From NCBI GenBank assembly GCA_002400415.1, contig DGQP01000007.1, positions 276,348 through 340,347 of the forward strand: DNA of 64,000 bases, given 5' to 3'. The notes under the pieces are model-generated. The model worked only from the letters and a program-made list of their open reading frames with translations. It was not told the DNA's origin and did not search any database. This document shows, piece by piece, positions 43,553 to 51,909 of this stretch. Both the position numbers and the translations under genes were made by a program. Numbering within the stretch: position 1 is the stretch's first letter; each line of letters opens with the position of its first letter. This DNA comes from Chitinophagaceae bacterium UBA4411. GTDB lineage: Bacteria; Bacteroidota; Bacteroidia; Chitinophagales; Chitinophagaceae.

Positions 43553-43608
43553 GTTACTGGTTTGTAGTTTAATTTTTAAGAATTACAAACTACAAACCAG
43601 TAACTACC
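43553..43608. repeat. long perfect inverted repeat with a GGTTTGTAGTTT motif
   Basis: The 20-base arms at 43553-43572 and 43589-43608 are exact reverse complements (the inner part is GGTTTGTAGTTT / AAACTACAAACC), around a 16-base loop that itself has an AATT palindrome. It lies between the convergent patatin and isocitrate dehydrogenase genes and may serve as a shared transcription barrier. Part of the same motif recurs at 55128-55154. Confidence 0.75.
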
Positions 43609-43615
43609 AACTGTA

Positions 43616-45067
43616 TTACTGTCCCTGTGCCAGGCTATATGCTTTTTTGCCAGCCCACATATTCAATAATTCAAAAGAGCATATCTTGAAATTGCCACTC
43701 ATGCTGACATACAGGCCAATTACATCCTGTTGGTTCAGGGGCTCATCTTCAATGCTCTCGAAACGGACGTTATACTGATTAACAAGATTAGTATATACTG
43801 AGCCGGTTGGCCATACCTGTGTGCCCCGGTTACTGATATTGATCAGATTGAATTTTACCCCTGCATGACGCTTACATTTTTCCGCAATTGCATTCGGCTG
43901 TTCATCACTTTCAATAAACAGGTCAACACCAACAATGGTCTCGCTTTCGCTTTCTTTGGAGATCATCATCGGGTTAGTTTCCAGTTTCAAAGGAGTGGGT
44001 GTGCCCGGTTCATTGGCAATAATCTCTCTTGCCCCAATATTCGGCTTCTTACCAAAGTTGCTGATGATTGTATCGGCAAACTGCGTGGTATTGACTGAAG
44101 GAATTGTTTTGTCGCCAAAATCTCCGGTATGGGTGCCGTTTTCCAATGTATACAGCAGCGCATTTTCAATTACCGCTGCATTCTCAGTTAACCCAACATG
44201 ACGGAGCATCGCCAGTCCACTCAATAATAAGGCAGTTGGATTGGCTATATTCTTACCGGCAATATCCGGGGCAGTACCGTGTACAGCTTCAAAAATGGAG
44301 ATATGGTCGCCGATATTAGCAGAAGGAGCAAAACCCAAGCCGCCAACTAGTCCGGCACAAAGATCTGATACAATATCACCCTGTAAATTGGTTAATACCA
44401 ATACATCAAACAGGTCAGGCCTTGTTACCAGTTTCATACAGAGATCATCCACGATAATATCATCTGCTTTCAGTTCAGGATATTCTTTGGCCACTTCCTG
44501 GAAACATTCGAGGAATAATCCATCAGTGATCTTCATAATATTGGCCTTGTGTACGCATGTGATACGTTTGGCTTTCTTTTGTTTGGCCATTTCAAAAGCA
44601 TAACGGATCACCTGCATACTGCCGGGACGGGTGATAAAACGCCGGCTTAAGGCAACATCATGTGTCAGCATATGTTCAATGCCGCCATAGGTATCTTCAA
44701 TATTTTCTCTTACTACTGTAATATCAATGGGAATGCCTGCTTTGCTAAAAACAGTATCCACGCCATGCAGTGTTCTGAAATCTCTTTTATTGGCGAATGT
44801 GTTCCAGGTTTTCCTGGCGGTAACGTTGATGCTCTTGACACCCTTGCCCTTAGGTGTTTCCATCGGCCCCTTAAAAAGCAAGCCAAGATTTTCAATGGTT
44901 TGTTTGGCTTCCGGGGTCATTCCGTTATTAAAACCTTTATCAAAGACCCATTTACCCATGTCCACAAAATCATATTCCAGCGGAACATGGTTAGCAGAAA
45001 AAATCTTTAATACAGCGTCCATTATTTCCGGTCCGATCCCATCTCCTTTGGCAACAGCGATTTTCAT
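43616..45067 (-). CDS. icd: NADP-dependent isocitrate dehydrogenase, extended type
   Basis: A 483-residue cytoplasmic TCA-cycle enzyme that oxidises isocitrate to 2-oxoglutarate. It has the isopropylmalate/isocitrate dehydrogenase fold: IAVAKGDGIGPEIM at the start, VRENIEDTYGGIEH, a metal-binding DDLCMKLVTRPDLFDVLV, NLQGDIVSDLCAGLVGGLG, and AVHGTAPDIAGKNIANPTALL. A C-terminal extension (about 340-483) is typical of the longer Rickettsia/Thermus-like subgroup. I used ATG 45067, where the conserved MKIAVAKGDG begins; the 55 upstream codons overlap the apaG promoter region and do not match the family. Confidence 0.92.
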   Translation of the reverse strand: MKIAVAKGDGIGPEIMDAVLKIFSANHVPLEYDFVDMGKWVFDKGFNNGMTPEAKQTIENLGLLFKGPMETPKGKGVKSINVTARKTWNTFANKRDFRTLHGVDTVFSKAGIPIDITVVRENIEDTYGGIEHMLTHDVALSRRFITRPGSMQVIRYAFEMAKQKKAKRITCVHKANIMKITDGLFLECFQEVAKEYPELKADDIIVDDLCMKLVTRPDLFDVLVLTNLQGDIVSDLCAGLVGGLGFAPSANIGDHISIFEAVHGTAPDIAGKNIANPTALLLSGLAMLRHVGLTENAAVIENALLYTLENGTHTGDFGDKTIPSVNTTQFADTIISNFGKKPNIGAREIIANEPGTPTPLKLETNPMMISKESESETIVGVDLFIESDEQPNAIAEKCKRHAGVKFNLINISNRGTQVWPTGSVYTNLVNQYNVRFESIEDEPLNQQDVIGLYVSMSGNFKICSFELLNMWAGKKAYSLAQGQ

Positions 45068-45230
45068 ATGATTATTTTTTTTCAAAACTTTGATTAGTTC
45101 GTAAAAGTCCGATACCTCGTGAATACGGACGGCTGCAAAATTAGGGCAAGGACAAGGAATACGGGCGTTAAATATGCTAAAGAATATATTGCTTACTTCT
45201 TTTTGTTTATTTTTACTGAAATTGATTTGC

Positions 45231-45617
45231 ATGAACAGTATGATCTCAGAAGGGGTAAAAGTGTCTGTAGAAACATTCTACCAGCCCGATTACAGCAACC
45301 CGCTGCAGTCAGAGTTCATGTTTGCGTACCGCATCAATATTGAAAATCACAATTCATTTCCTGTCAAGCTGCATCGCCGCCACTGGAAAATTTTTGACAG
45401 TAACGGCATGTACCGGGATGTGGAGGGTGAAGGTGTTGTCGGAGTGCAGCCTATCTTAAAATCCGGCGAGACCTACCAGTATGTCAGTGGTTGTAATCTT
45501 CGCACAGAAATGGGTCGTATGGAAGGCACGTATGAAATGGAAAACATGCACAGCAAGAGCTTCTTTGATGTGCATATTCCTTCTTTTGAAATGATCGTTC
45601 CTTTCAAAGGCAACTGA
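45231..45617 (+). CDS. apaG: ApaG-family protein
   Basis: A 128-residue protein with the full ApaG domain: VKVSVETFYQPDYSNP, then FAYRINIENHNSFPVKLHRRHWKIFDSNG, then EGVVGVQPILKSGETYQYVSGCNLRTEMGRMEGTYEM. It is a small immunoglobulin-like beta-sandwich protein. Older work links it to Co2+/Mg2+ sensitivity; its molecular role is unsettled. I took ATG 45231 because it gives the normal length. An upstream open frame from 45174 reads like a spurious leader and does not match the family. It is divergent from icd and convergent with gldB. Confidence 0.93.
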   Translation: MNSMISEGVKVSVETFYQPDYSNPLQSEFMFAYRINIENHNSFPVKLHRRHWKIFDSNGMYRDVEGEGVVGVQPILKSGETYQYVSGCNLRTEMGRMEGTYEMENMHSKSFFDVHIPSFEMIVPFKGN

Positions 45618-45627
45618 CCTTCTCCTT

Positions 45628-46659
45628 TTATTTAGGTTTGTATTTCGCTTCGTCCAGTATTTTCTTTGGTGTTGCGCTCATTACTTCTTCCGGTTTCAGT
45701 GAAGGATTATTTTCAGCAAACTTTTTTACGATCTGCCAGCCGATCCACTGACCCAGGTTGCCCGGGGAATACTCCTGCGAAAAGCCTTGTGTAAATGGCC
45801 CTTCACCGATATAGGTTTGAATAGTAATCGGGTTTACTGAATAGAGGTCTTCACTTTTGATGATCTGGCTCCAGATCAGGCCTTCGTTTTCGGTGCACCA
45901 ATCCAACTGCTGTTTGGTATAACCCGTTTTGATGGAATCTGCTGTTTGCGGCAAAAATTTATCCAATAGCCACCATTGCTTTCCTCTTTCTATCATTTGT
46001 TCAACTAATGGTTGGCCGGTACTTTTCTCCGGGAAAAGATCATCCACGATCAGCTGCATACCATCGCTGATAATATACTCTTTACTGAAACGGCGGCTGC
46101 GGTAAGCCGGCGCCACATTTTCAATAAAATAAGGATCACTGTAAAGAGAGAATGTATTACCAAGATAAAACTGTAAACTGATCCCGAGGAAATCCGGCCC
46201 GAGAAAATTAGGTGTGTACCCGTTGCTGGTCTGTGCCAGCGCATCCATAGGGCCGGCAACAGTAATGACTTTGGGTATTTGGTAGTTGGGGAAATAATAT
46301 TTTACAAACCGAAATGCTTTTTCAAACTCTTTTTGCAGGCCATCAATATTCTTGAAAACATCATTGATGGTATCTTTTACCGGCTGGCTGAGGCTGATAA
46401 AACTTTTAACCCCGGCTAAAGTGCCTGCACTATCCAATCCAAGGATGTTCTGTAAAAAAATAGCGGAAAGAACCGGGTATTTTACATTCAACCGGTTCAG
46501 GCCGGGCAATACATTGTTGCTGTCAATGGAAAAAAAATCCTGGTCAAACCGTTCCAGCTGCACATTTACTTTCACCCCGGATACATCAGGAATGCTTTTT
46601 TTATTTGTACAGGCGGCCAGGGATAAGGCGAGCAGCAATACAAGATAGGTTTTTTTCAT
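45628..46659 (-). CDS. gldB: gliding motility lipoprotein GldB
   Basis: A 343-residue lipoprotein with a signal peptide and lipobox LAAC (Cys17 from MKKTYLV). GldB-like phrases follow: VNVQLERFDQDFFSID, LNVKYPVLSAIFLQ, and TPNFLGPDFLGISLQFYLG, with PGNLGQWIGWQIVKKFAE near the C-terminus. GldB is required for gliding and type IX secretion in Flavobacterium; its biochemical role is unknown. A start at 46665 (MAMKK) is equally possible; the longer frame from 46713 is not. It is divergent from nadE, a neighbour seen beside gldB in other Bacteroidota. Confidence 0.85.
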   Translation of the reverse strand: MKKTYLVLLLALSLAACTNKKSIPDVSGVKVNVQLERFDQDFFSIDSNNVLPGLNRLNVKYPVLSAIFLQNILGLDSAGTLAGVKSFISLSQPVKDTINDVFKNIDGLQKEFEKAFRFVKYYFPNYQIPKVITVAGPMDALAQTSNGYTPNFLGPDFLGISLQFYLGNTFSLYSDPYFIENVAPAYRSRRFSKEYIISDGMQLIVDDLFPEKSTGQPLVEQMIERGKQWWLLDKFLPQTADSIKTGYTKQQLDWCTENEGLIWSQIIKSEDLYSVNPITIQTYIGEGPFTQGFSQEYSPGNLGQWIGWQIVKKFAENNPSLKPEEVMSATPKKILDEAKYKPK

Positions 46660-46725
46660 AGCCATGGTAAACGTAATGGGGTTCAAAATGTTGTTTAGCG
46701 AATGTACGGCCAAAAAACATTCACT

Positions 46726-46733
46726 TAAATTTG
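46726..46733 (+). promoter_or_regulatory. TAnnTTTG -7 box four bases before nadE
   Basis: TAAATTTG matches the -7 consensus exactly and ends four bases before the nadE ATG, predicting a start site at or near the initiation codon. The TTG at 46691 is too distant for a proper -33 element. Confidence 0.42.
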
Positions 46734-46737
46734 TAAT

Positions 46738-48441
46738 ATGAAGATCGCATTAGCGCAGCAAAACTACCATATCGGCAATTTTGAAGAGAACAGCCGTAAG
46801 ATCATTGAAGGAATCAGTAAAGCCAAACAGGATGGCGCCGACCTGGTGGTATTTTCTGAACTCTGCGTTTGTGGTTACCCGCCCCGGGATTTCCTGGAGT
46901 TTGAAGACTTCATCAATAAATGTTATGAAACGGTTGATCGTATCAAAGAACATGCAGATACCATTGGTGTCCTGGTCGGCAGCCCTGCCCGTAATCCCCG
47001 CAAAGAGGGAAAGGATCTTTTCAATGCGGTTTTTTTCCTTTATGAAAAACAGGTAAAAGCCGAGATACATAAAACATTACTGCCCAACTACGACATCTTT
47101 GATGAATACCGTTATTTTGAACCGGCTTTTGAATGGAATATTGTTGAATTCAAAGGGAAAAAACTGGCAGTAACGATCTGCGAGGATATCTGGAACATGG
47201 GGGAGAATCCTTTGTACCGCATAACGCCCATGGAACAACTGATCGGCCTCCGGCCGGATGTGATGATCAACTTATCAGCTTCGCCGTATAACTATGCGCA
47301 GGATGTGGTGCGGAACAGTTTGATCAAAGCGCATACGCTGAAATACAAACTGCCGATGCTGTATTGTAATACTGTCGGTTCACAAACCGAAGTGGTATTT
47401 GATGGAGGCAGCCTGGTCTATGATATCAACGGGAATAAGGTGAAGGAGATGAAGTATTTTGAAGAAGATTTCCAGTTGTTTGACCTGGCTGAACTTTCTG
47501 TATCCGATACAACAAAAGTGAAGCCTCATGAGAAAGTATATTTCTCTGCCAAAGATGTGGGCGACGGAGTAAATACGCTGGATTATCTGGCTGATGAAAA
47601 GAATATTGATGAAATTTACCATGCACTGATCCTCGGTATCCGGGATTATTTCCGGAAAATGGGCTTCAGTAAAGCAATCCTCGGCTCTTCCGGGGGTATT
47701 GACAGCGCTGTTACGCTGGCCCTTGCGGTGACAGCATTGGGAAAGGAAAATGTGAGGGCCGTCTTGATGCCTTCGCAGTTCTCATCTTCGCATTCGGTGA
47801 GTGATGCAGAACGATTAAGCATCAACCTGGATAATCCTTATGATATTGTCCCAATCAAAACTATTTATGAGAGTTTCTTATCTGAACTGAGACCGGTATT
47901 TAAAGATGCCCCGTTTGGACTGGCGGAAGAAAATATACAGGCCAGAACAAGAGGAAACCTGCTGATGGCAATAGCCAATAAATTTGGGTATATACTTCTC
48001 AATACTTCCAATAAAAGCGAGTTAGCGACCGGATATGGCACATTATATGGCGATATGGCGGGAGGCCTGGCTGTATTGGGTGATATGTACAAAACACAGG
48101 TATATGCCCTGGCAAAATATATCAACAAACACAAGGAAATAATACCGGCTCATATCATCAGCAAAGCGCCATCTGCGGAATTAAGACCGAATCAAAAGGA
48201 CAGTGACAGCCTGCCGGATTACGATACACTGGACCGGGTATTATATGAGTATATTGAAATGAGGAATGGACCTAAAGAGATCATTGCAAAAGGCTATGAT
48301 GCGGCATTGGTCGCAAGGATTTTGAAATTAGTCAACACCAACGAATATAAGCGGAACCAGTTCTGCCCCATCATCCGTGTCAGTTGTAAAGCGTTTGGCG
48401 TGGGAAGAAGGGTGCCGATCGTGGGAAAATATTTAAGCTGA
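46738..48441 (+). CDS. nadE: glutamine-hydrolysing NAD+ synthetase
   Basis: A 567-residue two-domain enzyme that amidates nicotinate adenine dinucleotide to NAD. The N-terminal nitrilase-type glutaminase domain (about 1-255) has its Glu in VVFSELCVCGYPP, its Lys in HKTLLPNYDIF and its Cys in TICEDIWN. The C-terminal synthetase domain carries the ATP P-loop GSSGGIDSAVTLA, and NKSELATGYGTLYGD and SAELRPNQKDSDSLPDY. All catalytic residues are present. The start is set by the conserved MKIALAQ. A terminator follows; gldB is divergent. Confidence 0.96.
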   Translation: MKIALAQQNYHIGNFEENSRKIIEGISKAKQDGADLVVFSELCVCGYPPRDFLEFEDFINKCYETVDRIKEHADTIGVLVGSPARNPRKEGKDLFNAVFFLYEKQVKAEIHKTLLPNYDIFDEYRYFEPAFEWNIVEFKGKKLAVTICEDIWNMGENPLYRITPMEQLIGLRPDVMINLSASPYNYAQDVVRNSLIKAHTLKYKLPMLYCNTVGSQTEVVFDGGSLVYDINGNKVKEMKYFEEDFQLFDLAELSVSDTTKVKPHEKVYFSAKDVGDGVNTLDYLADEKNIDEIYHALILGIRDYFRKMGFSKAILGSSGGIDSAVTLALAVTALGKENVRAVLMPSQFSSSHSVSDAERLSINLDNPYDIVPIKTIYESFLSELRPVFKDAPFGLAEENIQARTRGNLLMAIANKFGYILLNTSNKSELATGYGTLYGDMAGGLAVLGDMYKTQVYALAKYINKHKEIIPAHIISKAPSAELRPNQKDSDSLPDYDTLDRVLYEYIEMRNGPKEIIAKGYDAALVARILKLVNTNEYKRNQFCPIIRVSCKAFGVGRRVPIVGKYLS

Positions 48442-48453
48442 ACAGCAACAATG

Positions 48454-48485
48454 AAAAAGCGAATCACCTGATTCGCTTTTTTTAT
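48454..48485 (+). terminator. intrinsic terminator after nadE
   Basis: AAAAAGCGAATCA and TGATTCGCTTTTT form a 13-bp perfect stem with a CC loop and a T-run. It lies between convergent nadE and the lipocalin-like gene and could serve both. Confidence 0.9.
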
Positions 48486-48502
48486 ATAACGGCTAAAAAG
48501 AA

Positions 48503-48946
48503 TTAGTGAATAAAAGTTACCACGGCCACCTGACCACTGATGGTTTGTGATAATACCAGTTGTGTTTCAGATAAGGTGACAATATTGAAAGTACCACTGC
48601 CGCCTGTAAAGAAAGTAGCAGAAACGTTTAACACCGTTTCTGCACTGGTAAAACTCCAGGTGAAGGGGCTGGTTTGAGGATCACCTGAATTACACTTTGT
48701 AGTCCCTTCATCAACTGTTCCGGTGCCGGTACTTACAAAAGCGAGTATATTATCTTTTTGGCAAGCCTGAAGCGAGCCGGCAATATCAATACCACTAACG
48801 GTGGCAGTGCTGAATCTCCAGGTACCAGTACTAATAAGTTCAGTTTTTGTTTTAGGCGCAGGAGGTGTTTCATCTTTTCCGCAGGAAGGCAGGATACATA
48901 AGATCATCACCACACCTGTAATTGCTGAAAGGAGTTGTTTTTTCAT
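48503..48946 (-). CDS. lipocalin-like lipoprotein
   Basis: A 147-residue lipoprotein with signal peptide and lipobox LPSC (Cys22), a KDETPPAP linker, and a small beta-barrel pattern. ELISTGTWRFSTATVSG is followed by QACQKDNILAFVSTGTGTVDEGTTKC and TWSFTSAETVLNV. This is the usual appearance of the Lipocalin_4-like families abundant in Bacteroidota. Two mature cysteines (in LQACQK and TTKCNS) may form a disulfide. The ligand is unknown. It is probably monocistronic. Confidence 0.75.
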   Translation of the reverse strand: MKKQLLSAITGVVMILCILPSCGKDETPPAPKTKTELISTGTWRFSTATVSGIDIAGSLQACQKDNILAFVSTGTGTVDEGTTKCNSGDPQTSPFTWSFTSAETVLNVSATFFTGGSGTFNIVTLSETQLVLSQTISGQVAVVTFIH

Positions 48947-49098
48947 GATTATTGGATTGTTTTACAAAATAGGCATTGTTTCCGGGCTTTAAAACGGGAT
49001 ACTACGCAAAAATGTTGCCGTATTTTCCGCCGTTCATCATCCCGGCAAATTATTTGCTTACAGCAAGTTCGTATTTTGTGTCACCATAAATATTCTCC

Positions 49099-50100
49099 AT
49101 GCTGAAAACCGCAGAAGATATCCGGCAGTTGAACGAACGTATCAGCCATGCCGGCCAGTTCACCGATAAACTAAGGGAAGAAATCAGTCAGGTGATAGTC
49201 GGCCAGAGCCATATGCTTGACCGCCTGTTAATTGGTTTGCTGAGTAATGGCCACGTTTTGCTGGAAGGTGTGCCGGGGCTGGCCAAAACCTTAACCATTA
49301 AATCGCTGGCGCAGGCGATACATGCAAAATTCAGCCGTATCCAGTTTACCCCCGACCTGTTACCTGCCGATGTACTGGGTACGATGATCTATAACCAGCA
49401 GCGCAATGAGTTCGTGGTGCGTAAAGGACCCATTTTCGCCAATTTTATACTGGCCGATGAGATCAACCGGGCACCAGCCAAAGTGCAGTCTGCTTTGCTG
49501 GAAGCCATGCAGGAAAGGCAGGTAACCATTGGCGATACATCCTATAAACTGGAGGAGCCCTTTTTAGTGCTGGCAACACAAAACCCATTAGAACAGGAGG
49601 GGACCTATCCATTACCGGAAGCACAGGTGGACCGTTTTATCATGAAGGTGATAGTGGATTATCCAAAAATGCACGAAGAACAAATGATCATCCGGCAGAA
49701 TGTGCAGGGGTTAACAGTGCCGGCCGTTAAACAAGTGGTGTCAACACAAGAAGTGATCAATGCCAAAGACCTGACCCGCCAGATATATATGGATGAAAAG
49801 ATTGAGCAGTATGTATTGGATATCGTTTTTGCAACAAGGTTCCCGGAGAAGTATTCCTTAGAGCGACTGAAGCCGCTGATCTCTTACGGCGGATCACCGA
49901 GGGCCAGCATTAACCTGGCTTTGGCCGGAAAGGCACAGGCTTTCTTAAATAAAAGAGGGTTTGTGATACCCGAAGATATCAGGAGCATTGCCAAAGATGT
50001 ATTACGCCACCGTATCGGGTTAACCTATGAAGCGGAAGCTGAGAATGTGAAAGTGGAAGATGTGATCGAGGATATTATCAAACAGATCAACGTACCATAA
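49099..50100 (+). CDS. MoxR-family AAA+ ATPase
   Basis: A 333-residue cytoplasmic AAA+ ATPase. The Walker A is GVPGLAKTLT (near residue 57), Walker B is FILADEINRAP, sensor 1 is LATQNPLEQEGTYPLPEAQVDRF, and the C-terminal lid contains GGSPRASINLALAG. MoxR proteins act as chaperones that insert cofactors into, or assemble, large complexes, with VWA-domain partners. It is the first gene of a unit with a DUF58 protein (three bases later), a BatD-like membrane protein and a BatA-type VWA protein. The start ATG 49099 agrees with family length. Confidence 0.93.
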   Translation: MLKTAEDIRQLNERISHAGQFTDKLREEISQVIVGQSHMLDRLLIGLLSNGHVLLEGVPGLAKTLTIKSLAQAIHAKFSRIQFTPDLLPADVLGTMIYNQQRNEFVVRKGPIFANFILADEINRAPAKVQSALLEAMQERQVTIGDTSYKLEEPFLVLATQNPLEQEGTYPLPEAQVDRFIMKVIVDYPKMHEEQMIIRQNVQGLTVPAVKQVVSTQEVINAKDLTRQIYMDEKIEQYVLDIVFATRFPEKYSLERLKPLISYGGSPRASINLALAGKAQAFLNKRGFVIPEDIRSIAKDVLRHRIGLTYEAEAENVKVEDVIEDIIKQINVP

Positions 50101-50103
50101 GCC

Positions 50104-50976
50104 TTGCTGACGACCAAAGAAATATTAAAAAAGGTCCGGGAGCTGGAGATTAAAAGCAAGAAGCTGACCAGCGACCTGTTCACCGGGGAGTACCACAGTG
50201 CTTTCAAAGGGAAAGGAATGTCTTTTAAAGAAGTAAGAGAATATTCTGCCGGCGATGATATCCGATTTATTGACTGGAATGTGTCGGCAAGAATGGGTCA
50301 CCCGTTCAGTAAATTGTTTGAGGAAGAACGGGAACTCACCGTAATGCTGCTGGTGGATATCAGCCCGAGTTCCTTGTTTGGAACCGTGCATGCCCGGAAA
50401 AAAGATATTGCCACCGAGATCGCAGCTGTATTAAGTTTTTCAGCGGTGAATAACGGTGATAAGATCGGCGTTATTTTTTACAGCGATAAAGTGGAAGGAT
50501 ATATTCCGCCCAAGAAGGGCCGTGAACATGCTTTGTTTATTGTACGTAATTTATTAAGCAAAGAGCCAAAAGGAACCGGGACAGCTGTCAGCACCGCACT
50601 CCGGTATTTTAATAATGTGACAAGGCAGAAAAGTATTGCGTTTATACTGAGCGATTTCCTGGATGCTAATTATGAAGATGCTTTGCGGGTGGCTGGTAAG
50701 AAACATGATATCATCGGGATGAAACTCTATGATAAAATGGATCAGCAGTTACCCGATGCCGGCCTGATGCAGGTGGAAGATGCGGAAAGCGGTGCCAGTA
50801 AATGGGTGGACAGCAGCAGTGCGTTGGTGCGGTATCATTATGAACAGGAATTTTTCAGGGTAACGGCCTACAGTACACAAACCTTTAAAAAAGCAGGCAG
50901 CGACCTGCTGCATATCCGGACTGATGAAGATTATGTGAAAATATTACAGCGATTCTTCCTCAGCCGGAATAAATGA
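50104..50976 (+). CDS. DUF58-domain protein (VWA-like) of the MoxR-Bat operon
   Basis: A 290-residue cytoplasmic protein with the DUF58 signature GKGMSFKEVREYSAGDDIRFIDWNVSARMGHPFSKLFEEERE. A VWA-like fold follows with an imperfect metal-site motif LLVDISPSS. The start is TTG at 50104, three bases after the moxR stop; this gives the usual opening TKEILKKVRELEIKSKK. DUF58 proteins accompany MoxR ATPases and probably present clients to them. Overlap-like spacing indicates one operon. Confidence 0.9.
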   Translation: MLTTKEILKKVRELEIKSKKLTSDLFTGEYHSAFKGKGMSFKEVREYSAGDDIRFIDWNVSARMGHPFSKLFEEERELTVMLLVDISPSSLFGTVHARKKDIATEIAAVLSFSAVNNGDKIGVIFYSDKVEGYIPPKKGREHALFIVRNLLSKEPKGTGTAVSTALRYFNNVTRQKSIAFILSDFLDANYEDALRVAGKKHDIIGMKLYDKMDQQLPDAGLMQVEDAESGASKWVDSSSALVRYHYEQEFFRVTAYSTQTFKKAGSDLLHIRTDEDYVKILQRFFLSRNK

Positions 50977-50991
50977 ATCACCGCCCGATCC

Positions 50992-51903
50992 ATGATCCAG
51001 CAGTCAATCAATAGAATTTTCTCCGTTATTATATTACTCAGTCTTTCAGTTTTTCTGAATGCACAAACAGGTATAACGGTAAAAGCAACGGCCAGTAAAA
51101 ATAAAATACTGATCGGCGAACATATTGAGCTGCGGCTGGAAGCAGATATTCCCGAGAACGAACCGATACAATTTTTCTCCATTGATTCACTGGCGCATTT
51201 TGACCTTATCGAAAAGCAGAAGATCGACACCACAAATACAAGCAGCGGAACCATCTTGTATCAAACCATCCGCCTCACCAGTTTTGATTCCGGCCATTGG
51301 GTCATCCCCGCTTTTATTCTGGCAGAAGGGATCATAACTGATTCTATCCCGGTTGATGTAGGCTATTCTGTATTTAATCCCGGCCAGGAATACCACGATA
51401 TCAAAGATGTGATTGATGTTACCGTGGAGGGAAAAACTCCCTGGTGGTGGTATGCTGCCGGTGGAGCAGCCTTATTGCTGATCGTCGCTTTAATTTATTT
51501 CCTGCGGAAAAAACAAAAACCGGTTGAAACCAAACCGGTCCTTGTCGTTGATCCCTATGAAGAGGCGATGAAAAAATTGGAACAATTAAAACGCGATAAA
51601 CCGGAGGCCAAGCAATACTACTCGGCACTGGTGGATATTTTCAGGGAGTATATCGGGGCGAAGAAAGGAATTCATTCAGCCAAAGAAACAACCGATGAAC
51701 TCATCCTGCAATTAAAAGATACAGGTCTTGATAAAACACAGTCTGATAAATTAGCGAAGGTGCTCCGGCTGAGTGATTTTGTGAAATTTGCAAAGTATAA
51801 GCCGGTTGTTACCGATGATGAAGATGCGTTAAAGATAATTACTGATTCAATAATGATAATGCAAAAAACAGGAACAACGATTCTTCCACAGGGGAAAAAT
51901 TAA
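50992..51903 (+). CDS. BatD-like exported membrane protein
   Basis: A 303-residue protein with a signal peptide (about 1-24, ending FLNAQ). A periplasmic immunoglobulin-like section covers about 25-145. One transmembrane helix lies near 154-170 (WWWYAAGGAALLLIVALIYFL), with a cytoplasmic alpha-helical tail (about 185-303, KKLEQLKRDKPEAKQYYSALVDIFREYIG). This is the layout of BatD-like / DUF4381-like proteins found between DUF58 and BatA genes. It probably tethers the Bat complex to the membrane. It starts 15 bases after DUF58 and ends six bases before batA. Confidence 0.78.
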   Translation: MIQQSINRIFSVIILLSLSVFLNAQTGITVKATASKNKILIGEHIELRLEADIPENEPIQFFSIDSLAHFDLIEKQKIDTTNTSSGTILYQTIRLTSFDSGHWVIPAFILAEGIITDSIPVDVGYSVFNPGQEYHDIKDVIDVTVEGKTPWWWYAAGGAALLLIVALIYFLRKKQKPVETKPVLVVDPYEEAMKKLEQLKRDKPEAKQYYSALVDIFREYIGAKKGIHSAKETTDELILQLKDTGLDKTQSDKLAKVLRLSDFVKFAKYKPVVTDDEDALKIITDSIMIMQKTGTTILPQGKN

Positions 51904-51909
51904 AAAAAG

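Noticed and set aside
43553..43608. CRISPR-like or insertion-sequence terminal repeat
   Set aside because: Only one pair of arms with a 16-base loop, no spacers, no transposase and no target duplication; a hairpin repeat fits better.
45174..45230. Signal peptide for ApaG
   Set aside because: The upstream frame looks hydrophobic (LLTSFCLFLLKLICM) but ApaG is cytoplasmic and has normal length from ATG 45231; the segment is probably non-coding leader.
45068..45232. 55-residue N-terminal extension of isocitrate dehydrogenase
   Set aside because: The family starts at MKIAVAKGDG; the extension overlaps the divergent apaG leader and contains no recognised targeting or domain sequence.
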